From the NCBI RefSeq assembly GCF_030678915.1, contig NZ_JAUUTZ010000012.1, positions 62,001-126,000 on the forward strand: a DNA stretch of 64,000 nucleotides, in the 5' to 3' direction. The notes below the pieces were generated by a model. That model did not search any database and was not told the origin of the DNA. It worked only from the letters and a program-made list of their open reading frames with translations. Below are positions 55,917 through 64,000 of the stretch, one piece after another. The translations under genes and the position numbers were made by a program. The stretch's first letter is position 1. The number at the start of each line of letters is the position of its first letter. The DNA is from Paracoccus wurundjeri (GTDB lineage: Bacteria > Pseudomonadota > Alphaproteobacteria > Rhodobacterales > Rhodobacteraceae).

Positions 55917-56912
55917 ATGAGATCCATGCTGAGCCTTGAGCCGGGTGGGCCCGAAACACTTGCCCTGACCAGACAGACCATGCCGCAGCCCGGCCCGGAT
56001 GAGGTGCTGCTTCGTGTTCGCGCCGCCGGGGTGAACTTTCCCGATACGCTGATCATTCGCGACCTGTATCAGGTCAAACCTCCGCGCCCCTTCGCGCCGG
56101 GCGGCGAAGTTTCTGGCGAGATTGCGGCGATAGGTGAGGAGGTCAGCGGTTTTGTCGTCGGGGATCGCGTTCTGGCCCTGACCGGTCATGGCGGATATTC
56201 CACGCATGTCATTGCCAAGGCCGCGCGGACGGTCAGGATACCCGACCAGATGCCCTTCGATGAAGCGGCCTGCTTTCTGTTCACCTATGAAACATCGCAT
56301 TACGCACTGAAGGATCGCGCACAGCTTCGGCAAGGAGAGACGCTTCTGGTGCTTGGCGCGGCAGGCGGTGTCGGCGCCGCGGCCGTGGAACTTGGCAAGG
56401 CGGCAGGGGCCCGGGTCATCGCGGCGGTTTCATCGCCGGAAAAGGCGAAATTCTGCCGGGACATTGGAGCTGACGAGACCATCATCTATCCGCGCGAGAT
56501 GAATCGTGACGCGCAGAAGCAATTCTCGGATCAGATCAAATCGCTGACCGGCGGCGAGGGCGTGGATGTGGTCTATGACGCGGTGGGCGGGGATTATGCC
56601 GAACCGGCGCTGCGTGCACTGGCATGGAAGGGGCGCTTTCTGGTCGTGGGATTTCCTGCGGGAATCCCCAGGATTCCGCTTAATCTTACCCTTCTCAAGG
56701 GATGCCAGATCATGGGCGTATTCTGGGGCGCAGCGGTTCGGCGCGAGCCGGAAGGTCACGCCGAGAATGTGGCAGAGCTGTTTTCGCTATATGCCGCCGG
56801 GCGGATAAAACCCCGCATCTGCGCGCGCTACCCGCTTGAACGGGCGGGCGAGGCGCTTGCGCTGTTGCAGGATCGGAAGGTGCTTGGCAAGGTCGTGCTG
56901 ACCGTCGATTGA
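55917..56912 (+). CDS. NADPH:quinone oxidoreductase-family (MDR) protein
   Basis: 331-residue zinc-free medium-chain reductase. N-terminal GroES-like domain ([19 protein letters not shown]) and a Rossmann domain with [20 protein letters not shown] at about 143-162 and [19 protein letters not shown]. Such enzymes reduce quinones or enoyl-CoA/enone groups. Position next to the thiolase suggests an enoyl-CoA-type role, but this is inference. Ends 0 bases from the convergent phosphatase gene. Confidence 0.92.
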   Translation: MRSMLSLEPGGPETLALTRQTMPQPGPDEVLLRVRAAGVNFPDTLIIRDLYQVKPPRPFAPGGEVSGEIAAIGEEVSGFVVGDRVLALTGHGGYSTHVIAKAARTVRIPDQMPFDEAACFLFTYETSHYALKDRAQLRQGETLLVLGAAGGVGAAAVELGKAAGARVIAAVSSPEKAKFCRDIGADETIIYPREMNRDAQKQFSDQIKSLTGGEGVDVVYDAVGGDYAEPALRALAWKGRFLVVGFPAGIPRIPLNLTLLKGCQIMGVFWGAAVRREPEGHAENVAELFSLYAAGRIKPRICARYPLERAGEALALLQDRKVLGKVVLTVD

Positions 56913-57572
56913 TTACTCCAGATGCGTGGTGTCGTTGAATCGCCTTGCGATCATCGTCTCGCCATGAATCACCAGCAGGCTGATCGATCCGTTATCGGCA
57001 CGGTTGAACGCAAATGGCTTTGCGCCGGTGGCAATCGACATGGCCGCGCCGATCACGCCGCCATGCACGAAAACCGCGACCCGCGAATCCGGATGCGCCG
57101 CCGCGATCCGTAACAATCCGCGCCGGACACGCATATGAAGCGCGTCGGTCGTTTCCGCGCCGGGGATCTCGCCCCATTCATGCCGCTGCATCGCTTGCAG
57201 ATAGGCGGGATGTTTTTCGGTCGCGTGAAAGCGATATGCGCCTCCGTCCCATTCCCCCAGACATACTTCACGAAGATCCGCCTCGATTCGGGGTTCCAGG
57301 CCCAGTGCCGCGGCCAGAGGTGCGGCAGTCTGATGGGTACGTTGAAGCGTGGTCACATAGATCGCCGCGATATTGCTGTTCCGAAGCCGCTGTCCCACGG
57401 CCCGCGCCTGCGCCTCGCCGTCCGGATGCAGTGCCGGGTCGCCGTGACCGTCCTTCAGCGGGAAGTCTTCGCCCCGCAGCGCGGGCATGGATTCGCCATG
57501 CCGGACAAGGAAAAGTTCCGCCGCGCCGGCAGGAGGCGCAAAACGGCTTTGTCGTGCTTCGTGGTTCATCAT
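56913..57572 (-). CDS. Histidine phosphatase family protein
   Basis: About 219-residue cytoplasmic phosphoglycerate-mutase-like phosphatase. Catalytic His25 in LFLVRHGES, then TTLQRTHQTAAPLA, the acid residue in LREVCLGEWDG, and the second His in VAVFVHGGVIGAA. Substrate unknown. Two adjacent ATGs (57572, 57569) are possible; the AAAGG just upstream is better spaced for the second. A long upstream extension of the frame has no family counterpart. Confidence 0.9.
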   Translation of the reverse strand: MMNHEARQSRFAPPAGAAELFLVRHGESMPALRGEDFPLKDGHGDPALHPDGEAQARAVGQRLRNSNIAAIYVTTLQRTHQTAAPLAAALGLEPRIEADLREVCLGEWDGGAYRFHATEKHPAYLQAMQRHEWGEIPGAETTDALHMRVRRGLLRIAAAHPDSRVAVFVHGGVIGAAMSIATGAKPFAFNRADNGSISLLVIHGETMIARRFNDTTHLE

Positions 57573-57880
57573 CGGCCTTTCGAATCTCGCATATCGTATT
57601 GCCCGGCACGCGGCAGGGCATGGCGCAGATGGCAGTTTATTGCAAGTTTTGCGCCCCTTGCCGTAACCCTTGCCCCATATATGGCGCGGATACCGCAAGT
57701 TTGATCCCTGATGGCCGTCATTCCGTTTGCGGGCTTGTCATGCATCCACTATCCCATGCCAAAGGATGACATATTGCGGTCGGGCCAGCACCGTGCTTGT
57801 CTGGTTCCGCCGGGATATGCGCGGACAAAGCCTGGCTTTCCATGCGGGCGAATGGCCACTGTGAAATAACGGAGACGAAC
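57573..57880. other. Divergent intergenic region, 308 bases
   Basis: Region between the histidine phosphatase and the ThDP enzyme. I see no gene or RNA. A short palindrome CCATATATGG lies at 57675-57684. GGAGA at 57871-57875 is the ribosome site of the downstream gene. No confident promoter hexamers. Confidence 0.5.
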
Positions 57881-59578
57881 ATGCTGCAATCTTCCCAGAC
57901 ACCGGTCCGAAGCGGCGGCCAGATCCTTGTCGATCAACTTTTGATCCATGGCGCGGATACCGCTTTCTGCGTTCCCGGAGAAAGTTATCTGGAAGTGCTG
58001 GACGCGCTGCATGACGTAAAGGACCGTTTCACGCTGATCAACGCGCGGCACGAGGCGGGCGCAGCCGATATGGCCGAGGCGCATGGCAAGCTGACCGGAA
58101 AGCCGGGGATCTGCATGGTGACGCGCGGCCCGGGTGCCTGCCATGCCGCGATCGGCGTGCATATCGCGCAGCAGGACAGCACGCCGATGATCCTGCTGGT
58201 CGGTCAGGTCGCCCGCGACACCACAGACCGCGAGGCGTTTCAGGAGATCGATTACCGCGCCATGTTCGGCACCGTGGCGAAATGGGCCACGCAGATCGAC
58301 GATGCGCGGCGCGTTCCCGAATATATGGCGCGGGCCTTTCGTGTGGCGACTTCGGGTCGCCCGGGCCCGGTTGTCATCGCCCTGCCCGAAGACATGCTGA
58401 CCGATCGCGTCGCCGTGGCGGATGCGCGGCCCTATACCGCGACCAGCGCGGGCCTTGCCGCCGAATCGATCGAAGCGGTGAAGGCAGAGCTGAAAACCGC
58501 GAAACGCCCACTGATGCTGGTTGGCGGATCGGGCTGGACCGATCAGGCGGCGATGGCGATCACCCGCTTTGCCGAGACGAACAATATTCCCGTGACTTCA
58601 GCCTTTCGCAGGCAGGACATCGTCGACAACCGTTCGGCATGCTATGCGGGCGATTTCGGCACCTCGACCGGCCCGGATCTTTACCGGCATCTGGCAGAGG
58701 CCGACCTGCTTCTGGTCATCGGCGCGCGGCTGGGCGAGATGACGACCCGCGCCTACAGCACGCTGGATTCGCCAAATCCCGGCATCCGGCTGGTCCATAT
58801 CCATCCTGATGCTGACGAGATCGGCCGCGTCTATTCCCCCGATCTGGGGCTGGCCGGAACCCCTGCCGTGGCGGCCGCCGCCCTGGAGGGCTGCGATCTT
58901 GGCCATGCCGATGACTGGGCCGAATGGTGCGCCACGCTGAATCGCGATTATCTTGCCGATACCGAGGCGCCCAATGGCGGCGACTGGGCGCTTGATATGG
59001 GTGTCGTGCTGGCGCAGCTTCGCGACAATTTGCCCGCCGATACCGTGGTGGCGATGGATGCGGGCAATCACAATGGCTGGCCGCAGCGATATATGCGCTA
59101 TGGCCGTCCGGGCCGGGTTCTTGGTTCGACCTGCGGGGCGATGGGATATTCCGTGCCTGCTGCCGTGGCGGCCTCGATCGTGAATCCCGACCGGCTGGTG
59201 CTGTCCTTCGTGGGCGATGGCGGCTTCATGATGAGCGGGAACGAATTGGCCACCGCCGCGCAATATGGTGCCTGTCCCATCGTACTGCTGTTCAATAACG
59301 GCATGTATGGCACGATCCGAATGCATCAGGAGCGGGAACACCCCGAGCGTGTTTCAGGCACGACCCTGCGCAATCAGGATTTCTGCCGCATGGCCGAAGG
59401 TCTGGGATGTTACGCCGAGCGTGTGACCCGGACCGAGGATTTCGCTGCCGCCTTTGACCGGGCGCGGGCAAGCGGACGTCCCGCTGTACTGGAACTGGTG
59501 ACGGATCCGGAACAGATCTCGACACGGACGACGATCTCGGCATTGCGGAAAGCGGCAAAGGAGCGGCAGGCGGGCTAG
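57881..59578 (+). CDS. Thiamine-diphosphate-dependent enzyme, acetolactate-synthase-like
   Basis: 565-residue cytoplasmic ThDP enzyme with three domains. The PYR domain has the cofactor Glu in NARHEAGAADMAEAHGKLTG (about 55-70), the middle domain starts near 190, and the PP domain has the Mg-ThDP motif GDGGFMMSGNELATAA-(x)-LLFNNGMYG (about 445-475). No regulatory subunit gene is adjacent, so it is probably not the biosynthetic IlvB. Decarboxylases such as those for sulfopyruvate, oxalyl-CoA or glyoxylate remain possible. The ATG at 57881 with GGAGA upstream is preferred over earlier in-frame starts. Confidence 0.88.
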   Translation: MLQSSQTPVRSGGQILVDQLLIHGADTAFCVPGESYLEVLDALHDVKDRFTLINARHEAGAADMAEAHGKLTGKPGICMVTRGPGACHAAIGVHIAQQDSTPMILLVGQVARDTTDREAFQEIDYRAMFGTVAKWATQIDDARRVPEYMARAFRVATSGRPGPVVIALPEDMLTDRVAVADARPYTATSAGLAAESIEAVKAELKTAKRPLMLVGGSGWTDQAAMAITRFAETNNIPVTSAFRRQDIVDNRSACYAGDFGTSTGPDLYRHLAEADLLLVIGARLGEMTTRAYSTLDSPNPGIRLVHIHPDADEIGRVYSPDLGLAGTPAVAAAALEGCDLGHADDWAEWCATLNRDYLADTEAPNGGDWALDMGVVLAQLRDNLPADTVVAMDAGNHNGWPQRYMRYGRPGRVLGSTCGAMGYSVPAAVAASIVNPDRLVLSFVGDGGFMMSGNELATAAQYGACPIVLLFNNGMYGTIRMHQEREHPERVSGTTLRNQDFCRMAEGLGCYAERVTRTEDFAAAFDRARASGRPAVLELVTDPEQISTRTTISALRKAAKERQAG

Positions 59579-59585
59579 AACCTGT

Positions 59586-59643
59586 CGCACTGAACCGGAA
59601 ACGCCGGTCATTTGCGCCCTGCGATGGCGGGGGCGCGGTGTTT
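59586..59643 (-). repeat. Dispersed intergenic repeat, partial copy 6
   Basis: Plus strand CACTGAACCGGAAACGCCGG, ATTTGCGCCCTGCGATGG, then CGGGGGCGCGG. This is the first half of the element at 42030, truncated before the AAATACC core. It lies between the convergent ThDP-enzyme and RDD genes. Confidence 0.7.
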
Positions 59644-60543
59644 TTATGGGCGGTGATCGGAAATCGGCCGGGCTTTGGCCGCAGGATTTTCGCTTTTCCC
59701 GGCGTGGAACTTGTTCTCGCGCGTGTCGCCGAACAGGTGCCTGCTTTCAAGGAATTCGCGCTGCTGACGGTAGAAATCCGACAGGAAATCCCAGTGATCC
59801 GCGGGGGATACCTGCCCCTCGAACCCGATCTTTTCGGCGATCGTCCGTGCAACCGCATCAAGCCGGTCGGTCGCTTCCTGCGTATGAGGCGGTTCGCGCA
59901 GGATCTGTTCCAGGGTTTGCAGTTCAAAGCGGCCGTAAATGCCCAACTGTTCGGGTGTGAAGGTGAAATCGACCCGGTCTGACGGGTTCTGCACGGCCAG
60001 ATCGGGCAACAGCACGGTCGCCGGCTGATCGACAACCAGCGTTCCGGCGATCATGTCGCCCAGGCGCTGGTTGCGCTTGCTGAACAGCGGAACGCAAAGA
60101 ACCGCGATCATCCAGAATGTCATGAAGGCCTTGCTTTCCGAGCCGATCAGATCGCCACCGAACAGCACGACGATCGGCATGAAGACCTCGACCTCCTTCA
60201 TCAGGTTCCGCACCACTATCTGATAAGCCGAAAGCCGCTTTCCATCGGCACTGATCACGCGGGTTTTCGTGATCCGCTTGCCCAATGTGCGCCCGTTCCA
60301 GACCAGTTCGGAGAAGATGTAATAGGGCGTGCGGACCAGGAAACTTAGCAGGAAGAACAGCGCGGCAAGAAAGGACCAGTCCCAGATTCCGGTGAAAATC
60401 ATCAGCCAGAAGAACAGGATCAACCCGACATAGGTCAGCAGGATATCGATAAGCTGCCCGCCGAACCGTGCGCCGATCGAGGCAAGCGCAAAGCTGATCG
60501 GCACGCCTTCGGGCGGATGTATGGACAGGGTCTTGTTGCTCAT
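59644..60543 (-). CDS. RDD family membrane protein
   Basis: 299 residues. N-terminal RDD domain with about four TM helices; the name-giving motif is GARFGGQLIDILLTYVG (R-D) followed by WNGRTLGKRITKTRVISADGKRLSAYQ. The C-terminal half is soluble (LQTLEQILREPPHTQEATDRLDAV). Function unknown. The start overlaps the SpoIIM-like stop by 4 bases (ATGA). Last gene of the MoxR-DUF58-SpoIIM-RDD operon. Confidence 0.9.
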   Translation of the reverse strand: MSNKTLSIHPPEGVPISFALASIGARFGGQLIDILLTYVGLILFFWLMIFTGIWDWSFLAALFFLLSFLVRTPYYIFSELVWNGRTLGKRITKTRVISADGKRLSAYQIVVRNLMKEVEVFMPIVVLFGGDLIGSESKAFMTFWMIAVLCVPLFSKRNQRLGDMIAGTLVVDQPATVLLPDLAVQNPSDRVDFTFTPEQLGIYGRFELQTLEQILREPPHTQEATDRLDAVARTIAEKIGFEGQVSPADHWDFLSDFYRQQREFLESRHLFGDTRENKFHAGKSENPAAKARPISDHRP

Positions 60544-61595
60544 GTTCCGGCGCTTTCCTTATCGGCATTCAGCCCGTCCGGCAGATCCTCGCGCCCGCCA
60601 AGCAGGAACCATGCCAGCCAGAGGGCGCCGATGCCCCAGCCGACGATCAGTCGCCATATCGTGTCCTGCACCAATTGCCTCAGGAAACCCTCGATCATCG
60701 CGGCGGCGATCAGCATCAGCCCCGCCAGGATGATCAGCGTCACGGCATCCCGCCCGGCGCGGTAAAGGGCTTCGCTGCGGCTGCAACTGCCGGGTTCCAG
60801 AACCGCAAGGCCAAGACGCGCGCCGCCGCCGCAGGCGATGGCGATGGCGGAAATCTCGGTGACGCCGTGGATCGACAGCCATCCGAAAGCCTCGAATCCC
60901 AGCCCGGCATCGGCGAACATGGTGACGAAAGCGCCAAGCACCAGCCCGTTATAGAAGGTCAGCACAAAGCTTGGCAGAGCGGCGAATACGCCCAATGCGA
61001 AGATCAGGATCGCGATCTGGGTGTTATGCGAGAACAGGAATGTCGAAAAGACGGCCAGATTTTCGTGATTCTGATCACTGTCATCGAACAATGTGCTGCG
61101 CAGATAATCGACCGATGCTTCCGGCGTGCGTCCGTCGGCCAGGCCGCCGGGAACGAAGGTGAAGAACCAGCTAGGATCCTGCCGGTAAAGGATATGCGCG
61201 ACCACCGCGCCGAATATCATCATGAAGAAGCCCAGAAGGATCGGGAACCATGATCTGCGTACGGCCTGCGGTATCCGTCGGGACAGGAATCGCGATGTCA
61301 CGCCGCGAATGCTTTCCTGCGGCGCATAGACGACCAGATAGGCACGGGCGCAAAGCGCCGCCAGATAGGTTTCAAGCGCCTTGTCCATCGAAATGGCCCG
61401 CGCAAGACTAAGCGAACTCATTGCTTGCCGGTAAAGGCTGGCAAGCGCCATCGTGTTTCCATATCCCAGGCTCTGCACGCCGGATTTTTCGGCCCGGCTG
61501 ACCAACTCGTCGAGTTTCTTCCAGTTTTCCTCGCGCTCTGCCCTGAAGCGGGATGAGCGGATCAGATCGGCCGGGATGTCATGCTCGGGCGTCAT
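60540..61595 (-). CDS. SpoIIM-like (stage II sporulation protein M family) membrane protein
   Basis: 351 residues: a cytoplasmic helical N-terminal part (about 1-115), then six or so TM helices containing SpoIIM-family segments SWFPILLGFFMMIFGAVVAHIL, FLFSHNTQIAILIFALGVFA and FGWLSIHGVTEISAIAIACGGG. The organism is not a spore-former; in such bacteria this family appears with MoxR/DUF58 genes and its role is unknown. ATG at 61595 overlaps the DUF58 stop by 4 bases; an earlier in-frame start is rejected for that reason. Confidence 0.9.
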   Translation of the reverse strand: MTPEHDIPADLIRSSRFRAEREENWKKLDELVSRAEKSGVQSLGYGNTMALASLYRQAMSSLSLARAISMDKALETYLAALCARAYLVVYAPQESIRGVTSRFLSRRIPQAVRRSWFPILLGFFMMIFGAVVAHILYRQDPSWFFTFVPGGLADGRTPEASVDYLRSTLFDDSDQNHENLAVFSTFLFSHNTQIAILIFALGVFAALPSFVLTFYNGLVLGAFVTMFADAGLGFEAFGWLSIHGVTEISAIAIACGGGARLGLAVLEPGSCSRSEALYRAGRDAVTLIILAGLMLIAAAMIEGFLRQLVQDTIWRLIVGWGIGALWLAWFLLGGREDLPDGLNADKESAGT

Positions 61596-62908
61596 ATCAA
61601 CTCCTGTGCCTTGATATCGACATAACGCGAGATCAGCCCGGCTGTCAGATCCTCGGGCGCGGTATCGAGACACAGCACCCCCAGACGGTTAAGCCGGTCA
61701 AACACGCTTTGCCGTTCCTGCCGGAACTGGCGGGCGGCCACGGCAAGCGCGATATCATCCATGCCGGTACTTTCCGGCTGGGCCAGATTTTCGATATCCG
61801 GCTCGCGGAAGGCGACGTACAGCACCAGATGCTGCCGCGAAATCACGGCCAGATTCTCGACCATCAGTTGCACCGTTTCGCTATCGGCGAATTCCGAGAA
61901 TACGACCACCAGTGAGCGGCGCGACAATACGCCATTCAGATGTGAAAGCCCCAGCGTGTGGTTGGTTTCGGCTTCTTCGGGGAACAGATCTGCCCCTTCC
62001 GACTGGATCAGGTTGAACGCGTTGCGTCCGGGCCGGGGCGGCAGAAAGCGGCCGGGGCGGCTGCCGAAATTGTAGAAACCCACATTGTCGCCGCCCAGCC
62101 CCCCGGCCCATGCCAGCGCAAGCGCCGCGTTGAAGGCGCGGTCGAAACGGGAAACCCCACTGATCTGCTCGCCCATCAGATGTCCGCTGTCCAGGCACAG
62201 CACGATCTGATGATTGCGCTCGGCCCTTGTTTCGCGCGCGATCAGTTCCCGTCTCCGGGCAGAACGCTTCCAGTCGATCATGCGGGGATCCATGTCGCTT
62301 TGGAACTCGCGCAGCTGATGGAACTCAGAGCCCTGCCCACGGATCTGCATGGATTTCAGCCCGTCGGTCAAAGGCAGCAACCGGGTCTGAATCTCGCCGT
62401 TCAGAACGGGCTGGATATCGGGTTGAACGCGGATATCCAGATCCAGCGGCCGGCTTGGCATGATTTCGAATAATTGCAGGCGCGACGGAAAACGCAGCCA
62501 TAACCGTTCGATCCGGGAATTGCCGCGTGCCCGCAATCCGAGCGGCAGGGATATCTTCACCCTGTCCGCTTTGGCATCGGGCCGGATCGTCAGCGTTTCG
62601 AGTTCAGGGGCGATATGATCGTCATGACTGATCCGAAGCTGCATATTGGCCGGAAGTTGTCCCTTCGTGGCCGCAATCTCGACTTCCAGCGCGACCGCCG
62701 TTCCGACAAAACCCCGATGCGGCAAATCGGCACTGATCGCGAAGCTGCGGGGCGATGGCGAGATCAGCAGATCCAGCGCGCCGCCAAGCGCCAGAAGCGT
62801 CCATAGCGCAAAGGCATATACCCCGCTTTCAGGGCTGAAAAGCCCCAGCGACAGGCTTGCCGCCGATGCGACAACGCCAAGGATGACAAGAAGCCGCGAC
62901 GGTCTCAT
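61592..62908 (-). CDS. DUF58 domain protein
   Basis: 438 residues with two N-terminal TM segments (RLLVILGVVASAASLSLGLF; VYAFALWTLLALGGALDLLI) and a C-terminal soluble part. The DUF58 core is FHQLREFQSDMDPRMIDWKRSARRRELIARE, followed by a vWA-like IVLCLDSGHLMGE with a partial MIDAS motif (DxGxx in place of DxSxS). DUF58 proteins act with MoxR ATPases as chaperone pairs. The start shares one base with the moxR stop (TGATG). Confidence 0.92.
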   Translation of the reverse strand: MRPSRLLVILGVVASAASLSLGLFSPESGVYAFALWTLLALGGALDLLISPSPRSFAISADLPHRGFVGTAVALEVEIAATKGQLPANMQLRISHDDHIAPELETLTIRPDAKADRVKISLPLGLRARGNSRIERLWLRFPSRLQLFEIMPSRPLDLDIRVQPDIQPVLNGEIQTRLLPLTDGLKSMQIRGQGSEFHQLREFQSDMDPRMIDWKRSARRRELIARETRAERNHQIVLCLDSGHLMGEQISGVSRFDRAFNAALALAWAGGLGGDNVGFYNFGSRPGRFLPPRPGRNAFNLIQSEGADLFPEEAETNHTLGLSHLNGVLSRRSLVVVFSEFADSETVQLMVENLAVISRQHLVLYVAFREPDIENLAQPESTGMDDIALAVAARQFRQERQSVFDRLNRLGVLCLDTAPEDLTAGLISRYVDIKAQELI

Positions 62909-63864
62909 CAGCGTGGCGCATCGACACGCTGGATGATTGCCTCAAGCACATCGTCGGGGCGGCGGCCCTCGATCTCGGCCGAGGGGCCAAGCACAAGACG
63001 ATGCCGCAGTGCTGGAACGAACAGCATCTGCACATCATCCGGCAGCGCGTAATCCCGACCCTCGAGCGCCGCCCTTGCCCGGACCGCCCGCGCCAGCGAA
63101 TCCGCCGCGCGGGTCGAGGCGCCGTGCTGGATGTCACCGTTATTTCGGGTCGCCCGCAGCAGATCGACGATATAGGTGATGATCGTACCGTCCAGACGGA
63201 TGGAATCCACCAGTTCGTGTCCGGCGCGCAGGGTGGCGCGATCAAGCACCTTGCGCAATTCCCGCCGCCCGCTATCGGCGTCAAGCGGCAGCCCGGCATT
63301 CCGGGTCAGGATATCGATCTCGGCCTGCCGGTCGGGGAAATCCACAAGTATCTTGAACAGGAAACGGTCAAGCTGCGCCTCGGGCAGCGGATAGGTTCCG
63401 TGCTGTTCGATGGGGTTCTGGGTGGCAAGCACGAAGAAATCGCCGCCCAGCGGATAGCTGGTACCGTCGATGGTCACTTCACGTTCGTTCATGGCCTGCA
63501 GCAGCGATGCCTGAGTCTTGGGCGGGGCGCGGTTGATTTCATCGGCAAGAAGGATATCGGTGAAAACCGGTCCCTTGGTCAGATGGAATGCATTGGTCTG
63601 GAAATTGAACAGGTTGACGCCCAGAACATCGCTGGGCATCAGGTCGGGCGTGAACTGAACGCGCCCGAATTCGAGATCGACCACCTGCGCGAGGCATCGT
63701 GCCAGCAAGGTCTTTGCAGTGCCCGGAGGCCCCTCCAGCAGGCAATGCCCGCGCGCGAAAAGCGAGATCAGAAGCATGTCGATCAATTCGTCCTGCCCTT
63801 GGACGACCGAACCGATTTCGCCGCGTATATCGGCGGCAAGCGATTGAAATTCAGACAAATCCAT
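62908..63864 (-). CDS. MoxR-family AAA+ ATPase
   Basis: 318-residue AAA+ ATPase. Walker A GPPGTAKT (45-52), Walker B ILLADEIN near 110, sensor FVLATQNPIEQHGTYPLPEAQLDRFLF, and an arginine-rich lid domain. MoxR proteins assemble or activate metal-centre or membrane complexes with vWA partners. ATG at 63864 lies inside the end of the upstream gene (14-base overlap). Confidence 0.94.
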   Translation of the reverse strand: MDLSEFQSLAADIRGEIGSVVQGQDELIDMLLISLFARGHCLLEGPPGTAKTLLARCLAQVVDLEFGRVQFTPDLMPSDVLGVNLFNFQTNAFHLTKGPVFTDILLADEINRAPPKTQASLLQAMNEREVTIDGTSYPLGGDFFVLATQNPIEQHGTYPLPEAQLDRFLFKILVDFPDRQAEIDILTRNAGLPLDADSGRRELRKVLDRATLRAGHELVDSIRLDGTIITYIVDLLRATRNNGDIQHGASTRAADSLARAVRARAALEGRDYALPDDVQMLFVPALRHRLVLGPSAEIEGRRPDDVLEAIIQRVDAPR

Positions 63865-64000
63865 AAATATTCATGACCTTGTTGCGAAGTGACTGATATT
63901 GCGCAAGCTGCGCCGAAAGCTGATGCGGGGGCATTGCCGGTCCACCCTCTATCAGGCCCTGCGAGACTGCGCCGAATTCCTGTGCAAGTTCCGGATCACG
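63851..64000 (-). CDS. C-terminal fragment of an unidentified protein (start outside window)
   Basis: The only frame open from the right edge on this strand; 49 residues (beginning RDPELAQEFG, ending NKVMNIYGFV) then TGA at 63851-63853. It overlaps the moxR start by 14 bases, the coupling seen throughout this operon. In related loci a DUF4350-type or similar membrane protein sits here, but this tail alone does not identify it. Confidence 0.6.
   Translation of the reverse strand, partial: RDPELAQEFGAVSQGLIEGGPAMPPHQLSAQLAQYQSLRNKVMNIYGFV

Noticed and set aside
60540..61595. Sporulation gene indicating a spore-former
   Set aside because: SpoIIM-like proteins are widespread in non-sporulating bacteria beside MoxR/DUF58; no other sporulation gene is seen.

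Overview
The window looks like chromosomal DNA of a Rhodobacterales alphaproteobacterium, most likely Paracoccus or a close relative. The basis is high G+C, a Rhodobacter-type porin, and above all the regB / senC-regA-hvrA locus in the divergent arrangement known from Rhodobacter. DUF3576-leuS-lptE-holA, tamA-tamB, secB-fxsA-timA and a complete glpR/glpDSTPQ-DUF2160-glpV glycerol locus agree with this. I saw no phage, insertion sequence, CRISPR array, rRNA or tRNA.

Layout. 1-1.4 kb: 3' end of an MFS transporter, then a 45-base C homopolymer inside an intergenic repeat. 1.4-7.3 kb (minus strand): DUF3576 lipoprotein, leuS, lptE, holA and a flavoprotein, tightly packed. 7.5-15.4 kb: porin, yggS, L,D-transpeptidase-ribA, an OmpR-type response regulator, a possible stress-induced small RNA, a 59-residue membrane protein, smr-timA, fxsA and secB-HD hydrolase. 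15.4-20 kb: the redox two-component locus plus a PAS protein. 20-26.4 kb: tamA-tamB. 26.5-31.9 kb: glk, an HpcH/HpaI aldolase, an SDR and the dihydropyrimidine dehydrogenase pair preT-preA. 32-40.7 kb: the glycerol uptake and oxidation locus. 40.9-44.6 kb: AbrB-family membrane protein, tesB and a MATE exporter.

44.7-56.9 kb is the most interesting part. It is a catabolic module with an acyl-CoA dehydrogenase divergent from an APH-type phosphotransferase, CoA ligase and SDR, followed by a TRAP transporter, hotdog thioesterase, TetR regulator, thiolase and quinone oxidoreductase. Near-identical CTGACA-N2-TGTCAG palindromes sit over three likely promoters (acyl-CoA dehydrogenase, phosphotransferase, dctP). 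The TetR gene is last in the dctP operon, so one regulator probably controls import and degradation. The phosphotransferase/dehydrogenase pairing suggests a 4-hydroxyacyl-CoA (levulinate- or lactone-like) substrate; this is inference.

56.9-64 kb: histidine phosphatase, an acetolactate-synthase-like ThDP enzyme, and an overlapping RDD / SpoIIM-like / DUF58 / MoxR operon that runs off the right edge.

A dispersed intergenic repeat (core CTTCTTTG-N3-AAATACCTCGGGG plus a G/C-rich hairpin) occurs at least six times, mostly at gene ends. Other points are an asymmetric pair of glycerol ABC ATPases (GlpS/GlpT) and a perfect GGAAC-N16-CGTT promoter before the small-RNA candidate.
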